A stretch of DNA of 64,000 bases from Flavobacterium saccharophilum (GTDB lineage: Bacteria; Bacteroidota; Bacteroidia; Flavobacteriales; Flavobacteriaceae). Positions 49,331 to 55,854 of the stretch are shown piece by piece. A program made the position numbers and the translations under genes. The stretch spans positions 496,001-560,000 of the forward strand of contig NZ_FRBY01000005.1 of assembly GCF_900142735.1 (NCBI RefSeq). Reading direction: 5' to 3'. Each line of letters begins with the position of its first letter. Position 1 is the first letter of the stretch. Below the pieces are notes generated by a model, which saw only the letters and a program-made list of their open reading frames with translations, ran no database searches and had not been told where the DNA came from.

Positions 49331-49990
49331 TTGAAAAAATATTTAAAAATACTCGCTTATCTTTTTATTCTAGGATTAATTGCTATTGTTTCTGTAAATT
49401 ACTACGTAAAATCTTCGACCAAAAAGAACATTCATCATTCGCTTAGAAGGTTTCCTAAAAACGATGTTGGAATTATTTTTGGAGCCGGCATTAGAGGAGA
49501 TCAGCCGAGTAAGTATTTAAAAGACAGACTTGATGCCGGTATTTTATTATGGAAGGCAAAACGAATCAATAAAATTTTACTTTCAGGAGATAATGGCCGT
49601 GAAGAATATGATGAATTAACGGTAATGAAAAAGTACTGTTACACTCATGGAGTTGATACAACTAAAATCTTTATTGATTATGCTGGTTTCGATACCTACT
49701 CTACTATGTATCGTGCAAAACATATTTTCAATATCAAAAAAGCAACTTTAATTTCTCAGGAATATCATTTAAACCGAGCCATTTACATTGGACAAAAACT
49801 CGGAATTAAATCGGTTGGATATTCGGCTAACAAAGGAGAATATTCGGGATACAGATATGTTTGTTTTAGAGAATACGGTTCGATTTTTAAATCTTTTTTA
49901 GATGTTTTGAGAGATAGAGAACCAAGATTTTTAGGAAATCCGATTGATATTAATGGGGTTTCTAATTACTCTAAAGAGGATAAACGGTAA
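49331..49990 (+). CDS. SanA/YdcF-family membrane-anchored protein (DUF218)
   Basis: Homologous to SanA and ElyC, inner-membrane proteins linked to envelope integrity. I choose the TTG at 49331, giving 219 residues with a single N-terminal membrane anchor (MKKYLKILAYLFILGLIAIV), the usual form; a TTG at 49259 would add a second hydrophobic stretch and start just after the upstream terminator. DUF218 motifs are present: GIIFGAGIRGDQPSKYLKDR, KILLSGDN and ATLISQEYHLNRAIYI. The gene is bounded on both sides by nearly the same hairpin. There is no ATG near either start. Confidence 0.75.
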   Translation: MKKYLKILAYLFILGLIAIVSVNYYVKSSTKKNIHHSLRRFPKNDVGIIFGAGIRGDQPSKYLKDRLDAGILLWKAKRINKILLSGDNGREEYDELTVMKKYCYTHGVDTTKIFIDYAGFDTYSTMYRAKHIFNIKKATLISQEYHLNRAIYIGQKLGIKSVGYSANKGEYSGYRYVCFREYGSIFKSFLDVLRDREPRFLGNPIDINGVSNYSKEDKR

Positions 49991-50025
49991 AAAAAGTCCG
50001 AAGTAATTTGTACTTCGGACTTTTT
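49991..50025. terminator. Bidirectional terminator between convergent genes
   Basis: Perfect 15-bp stem AAAAAGTCCGAAGTA/TACTTCGGACTTTTT (49991-50005 and 50011-50025), with A and T runs giving a T tail on each strand. Its right arm touches the stop codon of the HicB-like gene. Confidence 0.92.
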
Positions 50026-50207
50026 TAGTTTAAAACTTCCAAATAATCTAAGACAGATTCTTGAAATGCTTCTTGAAGTTCAATTATCGAAACTCCCTCA
50101 AAAGTCACTACATCATTAATTCCTTGAATTTTTCCAAAAAAGACTTTATCTTCTTCTGAAAATTCTACGCTTCCGTTGTATCCTTTAAATTCAAAATAAT
50201 TTTCCAT
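50025..50207 (-). CDS. HicB-like single-domain protein (orphan)
   Basis: A 60-residue protein matching the N-terminal RNase-H-like domain of HicB antitoxins: YNGSVEFSEEDKVFFGKIQGIND (residues 10-32, split here by position) and TFEGVSIIELQEAFQESVLDYLE. It lacks the C-terminal DNA-binding part seen in full HicB (about 110-140 residues), and no HicA toxin gene is adjacent on either side. It may be a stand-alone relic or a free-standing domain. It diverges from gbsR and shares its promoter region. Confidence 0.75.
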   Translation of the reverse strand: MENYFEFKGYNGSVEFSEEDKVFFGKIQGINDVVTFEGVSIIELQEAFQESVLDYLEVLN

Positions 50208-50228
50208 TTTTATATTTTAACGTATATA

Positions 50229-50236
50229 CAAATATA
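50229..50236 (-). promoter_or_regulatory. -7 promoter box of the HicB-like gene
   Basis: TATATTTG on the minus strand fits TAnnTTTG, 21 bases before the ATG. The gbsR operator lies 32 bases further upstream. Confidence 0.5.
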
Positions 50237-50268
50237 AGAAAATACATCTAATTAAATTCTTTTCAAAT

Positions 50269-50294
50269 AAACTTTCATTTATTTTTGAAAGTTT
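50269..50294. promoter_or_regulatory. Putative GbsR operator 1
   Basis: AAACTTTCA and TGAAAGTTT are perfect inverted 9-mers separated by 8 bases. The right arm covers the TTG of the gbsR -33 box, the position expected for autorepression. A copy with the same spacing is at 50837-50862. Confidence 0.75.
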
Positions 50295-50315
50295 AAAAAC
50301 TTTTATATACATTTG
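50285..50315 (+). promoter_or_regulatory. Promoter of gbsR
   Basis: TTG at 50285-50287, 20 bp spacer, -7 box TACATTTG at 50308-50315. The box ends 4 bases before the ATG, so the mRNA should be leaderless. Confidence 0.7.
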
Positions 50316-50319
50316 TTTC

Positions 50320-50823
50320 ATGGAATTCAAAGAAGCAAAAAATAAGTTCGTACAAACCTGGGGAGCATTAGGTTCTCAATGGGGGATTAATAAAACCATG
50401 GCGCAAATCCATGCTTTATTAATGGTCTCGAACGAAGCCGTTTCGATGGAAGACATTATGGACGAGTTGCAAATTTCCCGCGGAAATGCCAGCATGAATC
50501 TAAGAGCTTTAATGGATTGGGGCATTGTTTATAAAGAATACAAGGCCGGAGAAAGAAGAGAGTTTTTTACTGCCGAAAAAGATCTAGACGAATTAGCTGT
50601 AAAAATCGCAAGAGAAAGAAGCAAAAGAGAAATCAAACCTGCGCTTAAAATCTTAAAGGAAGTTTCTACAATTGACGCCAGCAATTCGGCAGAAGAAAAA
50701 CACTTTGTAGATCAGACTTCTAAATTGTATGACTTTGTTTTAAAAGCAGATAATATGTTAGATAAAATGACAGAATTCAATGAAAACTGGTTAGGCCGTT
50801 TGGTTCTAAAAATCATGAAGTAA
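50320..50823 (+). CDS. GbsR/MarR-family transcriptional regulator
   Basis: A 167-residue winged-helix regulator. The helix-turn-helix lies about residues 35-60 (VSMEDIMDELQISRGNASMN), with a wing near GIVYKEYKAGERREFFTA; a helical dimerisation region follows. This matches GbsR-type MarR proteins, which repress osmoprotectant or membrane-stress genes in other bacteria. Here the likely targets are its own gene and the downstream membrane protein, DUF2071, DCC and epimerase genes, judged by the twin palindromes. No betaine genes are nearby. Confidence 0.88.
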   Translation: MEFKEAKNKFVQTWGALGSQWGINKTMAQIHALLMVSNEAVSMEDIMDELQISRGNASMNLRALMDWGIVYKEYKAGERREFFTAEKDLDELAVKIARERSKREIKPALKILKEVSTIDASNSAEEKHFVDQTSKLYDFVLKADNMLDKMTEFNENWLGRLVLKIMK

Positions 50824-50836
50824 AAAAATTTAATTA

Positions 50837-50862
50837 AAACTTTCATTTTTTTCTGAAAGTTT
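50837..50862. promoter_or_regulatory. Putative GbsR operator 2
   Basis: AAACTTTCA, 8 bases, TGAAAGTTT: the same perfect 9-bp arms and spacing as operator 1, placed 16 bases before the ATG of the next gene. No TAnnTTTG box lies between, so it may block read-through or act on a promoter not recognised here. Confidence 0.7.
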
Positions 50863-50878
50863 AAAACAAACAATAACT

Positions 50879-51217
50879 ATGAAAAATATTAATTATCTCA
50901 ACTATTTTTTTGTCGGTATCCCTGCAATTATTTTTCTATTAGCTTTTTTACAAATTATAGATCTTATAGTATTTGGTTTATTATTCAGCGTACTTACCGG
51001 ACTGTTTCAAGTAACCATTGGAGGATGTATGCTGATCGATGAACCTCATGACAAAAGTCTTCAATGGTATATAATTGGAGTACTATTATTCTTCATTATG
51101 ATATGCATCAATCCCTATTTACCAAAACATGATTTTAAAATTTACTTCTTTTATGCAATTCCAGCAATTCTTGCATTCCATCTTACAATACTAATCTATA
51201 AAAAAGCACACAAATGA
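50879..51217 (+). CDS. Small membrane protein of unknown function
   Basis: A 112-residue protein with four predicted membrane helices (about 8-27, 29-50, 62-80 and 90-107) and short charged loops (DEPHDKS, PKHDFK). No known motif. It is the first gene after gbsR and operator 2, and overlaps the DUF2071 gene by 4 bases (ATGA), so they are coupled. Confidence 0.7.
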   Translation: MKNINYLNYFFVGIPAIIFLLAFLQIIDLIVFGLLFSVLTGLFQVTIGGCMLIDEPHDKSLQWYIIGVLLFFIMICINPYLPKHDFKIYFFYAIPAILAFHLTILIYKKAHK

Positions 51218-51954
51218 ACTTCTTAAAAGCAGAATGGAAAAACTTAGCACTTTTCAATTATGAAGTTGCTGCTGAAATATTAAAAAAATATCTTCCAAGC
51301 GGTACTGAAATAGATTTATGGAATAACAAATGTTATGTAAGCTTAGTTGGCTTTATGTTTAAAAACACCAAAGTTTTGGGATTGAAGGTTCCGTTTCATA
51401 TCAATTTTGAAGAAGTTAACCTGAGATTTTATGTAAAACGTTTTGAAAATGGCGAATGGAAACGCGGCGTTGTTTTCATCAAAGAAATTGTTCCTAAAAA
51501 AGCCATCACTTTTATTGCAAATACTTTGTATCAGGAAAATTATGAAACTCAAAAAATGAGACATGAAATCATTGAAAACGAAAACAGCAAAACTTTTATT
51601 TATCAATGGAAAAAGGATGAAAACTGGAATAGCATTCAGCTCGAAACTGAAAAAAATCCAATAGAAATAGCAATTGATTCTGAAGCAGAATTTATTACCG
51701 AACATTATTTCGGTTACACCAAAATTGATTTGGAAACCACTTTTGAATATGAAGTTCAACATCCAAGATGGGAACAATTTGAGGTTTTAAATTATAATGT
51801 TGCTATCGATTTTAGAAAAACGTACGGCAAGGATTTCGAATTTTTACAAAACACAAATCCAACTTCTGTTTTCCTCGCAAAAGGATCTGATATTAAAGTT
51901 AAAAACAAACGAAAACTCGAAACAACTCTTGTTTTAGAAGAAGCTTACCATTAG
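51214..51954 (+). CDS. DUF2071 (YqjF-like) protein
   Basis: A 246-residue soluble protein of the YqjF family, function unknown. The family pattern is seen in LPSGTEIDLWNNKCYVSLVG (about 27-46), VPFHINFEEVNLRFYVK and EHYFGY near residue 165. Its start overlaps the preceding gene, and it lies 32 bases before the DCC gene in the probable GbsR operon. Confidence 0.85.
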   Translation: MNFLKAEWKNLALFNYEVAAEILKKYLPSGTEIDLWNNKCYVSLVGFMFKNTKVLGLKVPFHINFEEVNLRFYVKRFENGEWKRGVVFIKEIVPKKAITFIANTLYQENYETQKMRHEIIENENSKTFIYQWKKDENWNSIQLETEKNPIEIAIDSEAEFITEHYFGYTKIDLETTFEYEVQHPRWEQFEVLNYNVAIDFRKTYGKDFEFLQNTNPTSVFLAKGSDIKVKNKRKLETTLVLEEAYH

Positions 51955-51986
51955 AATTTTATTATTAATCTATAAAATCAGGAATT

Positions 51987-52808
51987 ATGAAAACGCTCGA
52001 AAACCAAACCTTACTTTATGATGAAGATTGTCCGCTTTGCAGTTTATACACCACAGGCTTTGTAAAAAGCGGTATGCTAGATGAAAATGGAAGAAAATCT
52101 TATTGCCAGTTATCTCAAGAAGAACAAAGTTTTGTCGATTTAAAACGAGCGCCAAATGAAATTGCTTTGGTTGATAATAAAACTAAAACGGTTACTTACG
52201 GGATTGATAGTCTAATAAAAGTCATCGGTTTTTCATTTCCGTTAATTGAAAAAATCGCGACGATTAAGCCTATTCATTTCATTCTGACAAAAATGTATTC
52301 TTTTGTTTCTTATAATAGAAAAATGATTATTCCGGGAAATGCAAAAACAGAAAACAAACTGCAATGTACTCCTGATTTTAATTATAAATACCGCTTTATT
52401 TTCATCGGTTTTGCTTTAACGATTACAACTATTGTTTTATTTGGTTTTTCTAATTTGATTCCGAATGTACCGAAAACAAGTATTTTAAGAGAATTCATTT
52501 TAGCCTTCGGACAGATTGTTTTTCAAAGTTTATTTCTTTTAAAAATGGATAAAAAAACAATAATCAATTATGCCGGAAATTTAATGACGATTTCTTTAAT
52601 GGGATCTTTGATTTTAGTTCCAATTTTAACTCTAAGTCAATTTGTTAATCTTCCGCAGTTTTTAATTTTAGGCTGGTTTGGAATCACTGTTTTCATCATG
52701 TTTGCAGAACATTTTAGAAGAGTTAAAGTACTACAACTTCCCTTTTATTTATGTTTTACCTGGGTTCTTTACAGAATTATTGCTTTAGTATTTATCTTAA
52801 ATTTATAA
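51987..52808 (+). CDS. DCC-family thiol-disulfide oxidoreductase-like protein with membrane domain
   Basis: A 273-residue protein. Its N-terminal DUF393 (DCC) domain has LLYDEDCPLCSLYT (9-22), with the CxxC-type pair Cys15 and Cys18, followed by several membrane helices in the second half (about 135-270). DCC proteins are predicted thioredoxin-like oxidoreductases. It is one base from the epimerase gene and so is in the same operon. Confidence 0.82.
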   Translation: MKTLENQTLLYDEDCPLCSLYTTGFVKSGMLDENGRKSYCQLSQEEQSFVDLKRAPNEIALVDNKTKTVTYGIDSLIKVIGFSFPLIEKIATIKPIHFILTKMYSFVSYNRKMIIPGNAKTENKLQCTPDFNYKYRFIFIGFALTITTIVLFGFSNLIPNVPKTSILREFILAFGQIVFQSLFLLKMDKKTIINYAGNLMTISLMGSLILVPILTLSQFVNLPQFLILGWFGITVFIMFAEHFRRVKVLQLPFYLCFTWVLYRIIALVFILNL

Positions 52809-52809
52809 A

Positions 52810-53721
52810 ATGAAAAAACTCATCATCGCAGCCGGAACAGGGTTTTTAGGACAAGTTTTAGTGAATCACTTCAAAAATAAATTTGAAGAAATTGTAATTC
52901 TGACTCGCGGAAAATCGCAAACAATTGACGGAATCAAATATGTAAACTGGAATGCCAGAACATTTTCTGGTTGGGAAAAAGAATTAGAAAATGCCACCGT
53001 TTTAATCAATCTTGCCGGAAAATCTGTTGATTGCCGCTATACCAAAGAAAACAAAAAAGAGATTTTATTGTCTCGAATTGAAAGCACAAAGATTTTAAAC
53101 AAAGCCGTTTTAAACTGTCAAAATCCACCGAAACACTGGCTGAATTCATCAACTTCAACTATTTATCGTTTTTCTTTGGATAAACAAATGGATGAAATTG
53201 ATGGCGAAATCGGAAATGACTTTTCCATCAATGTTGCCCTTTCCTGGGAAAAAGCATTCTTTAAAACTGAAACCACAGATACTTTAAAAACCGCTTTGCG
53301 TACTTCAATTGTATTAGGAAAAAAAGGAGGCGCTTTTATTCCATTAAAAACGTTAGCAAAAATTGGTTTTGGAGGGAAACAAGGAAAAGGCAATCAGTTT
53401 ATAAGCTGGATTCATGAAGAAGATTTTGCCAATGCAATTGAATTTATTCTTCAAAAGGAAATAATTGGAGTAATAAATGTTGTTTCTCCAGAGCCAATTA
53501 GAAATGCAAATTTTATGATGAAACTTCGAAAAGCAGTTGGTTTTCCTTTCGGAATTCCGATGAGTAAATTCTTTCTCGAAATCGGATCTTTCTTCATTCG
53601 CACAGAAACGGAATTGGTTTTGAAAAGTAGAAATGTGATTCCGAAACGACTTTTAGAGAATGGGTTTCAATTTAAGTTTGGAAATCTTGACAAAGCTTTT
53701 GAAAATCTATTAAGCAAATAA
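52810..53721 (+). CDS. TIGR01777-family NAD-dependent epimerase-like protein
   Basis: A 303-residue Rossmann-fold protein with AAGTGFLGQVLV (7-18) as nucleotide site, VLINLAGKSVDCRYT (about 65-79), the WLNSSTSTIYR active-site stretch, and the C-terminal domain FPFGIPMSKFFLEIG. It belongs to the extended short-chain dehydrogenase group related to YfcH. Substrate unknown. It is the fourth gene after operator 2. Confidence 0.85.
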   Translation: MKKLIIAAGTGFLGQVLVNHFKNKFEEIVILTRGKSQTIDGIKYVNWNARTFSGWEKELENATVLINLAGKSVDCRYTKENKKEILLSRIESTKILNKAVLNCQNPPKHWLNSSTSTIYRFSLDKQMDEIDGEIGNDFSINVALSWEKAFFKTETTDTLKTALRTSIVLGKKGGAFIPLKTLAKIGFGGKQGKGNQFISWIHEEDFANAIEFILQKEIIGVINVVSPEPIRNANFMMKLRKAVGFPFGIPMSKFFLEIGSFFIRTETELVLKSRNVIPKRLLENGFQFKFGNLDKAFENLLSK

Positions 53722-53738
53722 TTTATTATTTTCAGGCA

Positions 53739-53904
53739 GCTCCATCGGAGTGAAATGTTTATAGAAAATCATAAAAATGCGTCGTTAATTTAAGCTCCAG
53801 CGGAGCGACATTAGCGCTTTTTAATTAGTCCTAAAACATTTCACCCCGCTGGGGTTTTAACACTAAATGCCTGCAAATCTATAAACATGTCGTCCCTCCG
53901 GGAC
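53739..53904. repeat. Four-hairpin intergenic element, copy 1
   Basis: Four short GC-rich hairpins in order (GCTCCATCGGAGT, GCTCCAGCGGAGC, CCCCGCTGGGG, GTCCCTCCGGGAC), with inward-facing ATGTTTATAGA beside the first and its complement beside the fourth. No ORF. A second copy with changed but still complementary stems lies at 60433-60584. Confidence 0.82.
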
Positions 53905-53924
53905 TTGCAACACACCAACTAATC

Positions 53925-54374
53925 ATGACAACCATAAACCTCACAACAAAAATAAAAGCATCAAAAAAAACCGTTTTTGACGCATCAAGAAATATCGACA
54001 TTCACCAACAATCTGCAAGCAAATCAAATGAAAAAGCAATTGCCGGCGTTACATCAGGATTAATAAATTTAAACGAAACGGTAACATGGAAAGGAAAACA
54101 TTTTAGCTTTTATTTGACCCACAAAAGCAGAATTACAACTATGAATCTGCATGATTATTTTGTAGATGAAATGGAGCGTGGCAAATTCAATTCTTTCAAA
54201 CACGAGCATTTTTTTGAAGAAGAAAACGGTTTTACAATAATGAAAGACAAATTGCAATATGAAACACCGTTTGGAATTTTAGGAGAACTATTTGATATTT
54301 TATTTCTGGAAAAACATTTGACTCAATTTCTTTTGGAAAGAAATAAAATCCTAAAGGAAGTTTGTGAAATCTAA
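53925..54374 (+). CDS. SRPBCC-family protein
   Basis: A 149-residue single-domain protein of the START/Bet v1-like fold: INLTTKIKASKKTVFDASRNIDIH (4-27, strand-helix), then ITTMNLHDYFVDEMERG and KDKLQYETPFGILGELFDIL, the long C-terminal helix region. Such proteins bind hydrophobic ligands. It is separated from the epimerase gene by the four-hairpin element and is convergent with, and overlaps by 4 bases, the following minus-strand gene. Confidence 0.8.
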   Translation: MTTINLTTKIKASKKTVFDASRNIDIHQQSASKSNEKAIAGVTSGLINLNETVTWKGKHFSFYLTHKSRITTMNLHDYFVDEMERGKFNSFKHEHFFEEENGFTIMKDKLQYETPFGILGELFDILFLEKHLTQFLLERNKILKEVCEI

Positions 54375-54844
54375 TTATCATCTAAACTGATAATCTCATC
54401 TTCGATACCGCCTTTTTTAAAGAAAAAATCATGGATTAAAAAAACAGTAAAAGTGTTAACCAAAAGATGCGCCATGTAAGTGTATAAATTCATGGGCACA
54501 AAAAAACTATAAATCCAGGTAGCCAAAATAGAAGTAAGAACCATCATGAAATTTTGATAATATCTAATAAGTGATTTATTTACAAAATAAAAAACAAGCA
54601 GCAACAAACCAAATAACCGGTTAAGCAAACCAACAAAAAGAATAGAAAGTCCGCATATCAAAACCGACATTCCGAGATAAGAACCTATAATAAATGGCCA
54701 GATAAAAGCCAGGAAAAACATCCATCCGAAGAAAAACAAAATAAATTGCAGTTGCGTAAACTTCATTCCAAAAAAGGAGACATCCTTTTGCATATAGTGG
54801 TATTTGTTTTCAAATATAGAATTAAAAATCTTAAAGAAACTCAA
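54371..54844 (-). CDS. Membrane protein of unknown function
   Basis: A 157-residue protein with about four membrane helices (30-50, 55-85, 95-115, 118-140) and a charged C-terminus (GGIEDEIISLDDN). No motif recognised. Its first 14 bases overlap the end of the UbiA-like gene, so the two are coupled. Confidence 0.65.
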   Translation of the reverse strand: MSFFKIFNSIFENKYHYMQKDVSFFGMKFTQLQFILFFFGWMFFLAFIWPFIIGSYLGMSVLICGLSILFVGLLNRLFGLLLLVFYFVNKSLIRYYQNFMMVLTSILATWIYSFFVPMNLYTYMAHLLVNTFTVFLIHDFFFKKGGIEDEIISLDDN

Positions 54845-55637
54845 TCATCAGCCACCAAAAAATCGGAACACTCTCCACCCAGAAAGAAGTATAATATTTA
54901 GAACGATTCGGGTTTGCAAACAGAATAAACAACATCAGCATCACGACCATTATCAGATTGATGATCAAATCATGAAAATCAAATGACAATATTCCCACAA
55001 CCCAAAACGGAACTAACAGCGAAAATCCTAAAATTTTAGTTTTCTTCACACCAATAGTCTGGGGCACAGTCTGCAAATGCGGATCATCATTCGCTAAATC
55101 TAAAATTTCAAAAACTAAAATCAGTACAAAAACCAATACAAATCGCTGAATACATTTGATAAAAAAGTTCGTCGTAAAAGGAATTTCGGCATTTATCAAA
55201 GGCAAAACCAACGTCGCTCCTACCCAACAAAGGGCCACAATATAAATTTTTACGCCTGCCCAGTTTCTCGCATTTTTTCTGTTTGGAAAAAACGGCAAGG
55301 TATAAAGTGCGGTTATTAAAAATATTCCAACCGAAACAATTTGCGTAATTCGCTTTAAATGGAAAAAATAATAGCCCACTAAAACGAGTGAAATGAAGCT
55401 CAAAACGGCGATAATTTTCAGCTGAATTCCGATCGGATTTTTTTTAACACGGACTAATGCATCATATTTAACAAAATTATATCCTACAATTGTTCCAAAA
55501 AAAACGAACAAAGCCATTGCTTCATCATACTGAATATGAAATACATGAAACGTAACCCTGACCAAAGCATAACACGATAAAGCCACATGAATACTGCTAT
55601 TGAGGTAAAAATCTAATATCTGTTTCAAAAATTTCAT
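54831..55637 (-). CDS. UbiA-like membrane prenyltransferase homologue
   Basis: A 268-residue integral membrane protein with eight or so helices. The second aspartate-rich motif of UbiA enzymes survives as FEILDLANDDPHLQTVPQTIG (about 175-195). The first motif NDxxDxxxD is degenerate, GYNFVKYDALV near residues 52-62, which casts doubt on normal prenyl-transfer activity. Its 3' end overlaps a small membrane protein gene. Role unknown; quinone or glycolipid synthesis are possibilities only. Confidence 0.7.
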   Translation of the reverse strand: MKFLKQILDFYLNSSIHVALSCYALVRVTFHVFHIQYDEAMALFVFFGTIVGYNFVKYDALVRVKKNPIGIQLKIIAVLSFISLVLVGYYFFHLKRITQIVSVGIFLITALYTLPFFPNRKNARNWAGVKIYIVALCWVGATLVLPLINAEIPFTTNFFIKCIQRFVLVFVLILVFEILDLANDDPHLQTVPQTIGVKKTKILGFSLLVPFWVVGILSFDFHDLIINLIMVVMLMLFILFANPNRSKYYTSFWVESVPIFWWLMIEFL

Positions 55638-55784
55638 ATCTCAAATCTAATCAATTGGTAACAAATCAACTCTTTGGTTATAAATTTCATAAAAATTGAA
55701 GTTAAAAATACCCATTAAATTATTAATAATACTTAATTTTGCGCCACAAAAAACAACACATTTACTATATAATGTAATAAACCC

Positions 55785-55817
55785 TTGTAATTCTTACCTA
55801 ATTGGGAATTTACTTTG
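55785..55817 (+). promoter_or_regulatory. Candidate promoter of gcvP
   Basis: TTG at 55785-55787, 22 bp spacer, then TTACTTTG at 55810-55817, one mismatch from TAnnTTTG. Leader about 32 nt. Confidence 0.45.
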
Positions 55818-55854
55818 CTAATTACATTGCCTTTAAAAAACTAGATAGCTACAA

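Noticed and set aside
51343-51777. 144-residue ORF antisense to the DUF2071 gene
   Set aside because: Phe/Asn-rich shadow of a real gene, with no promoter or family similarity.
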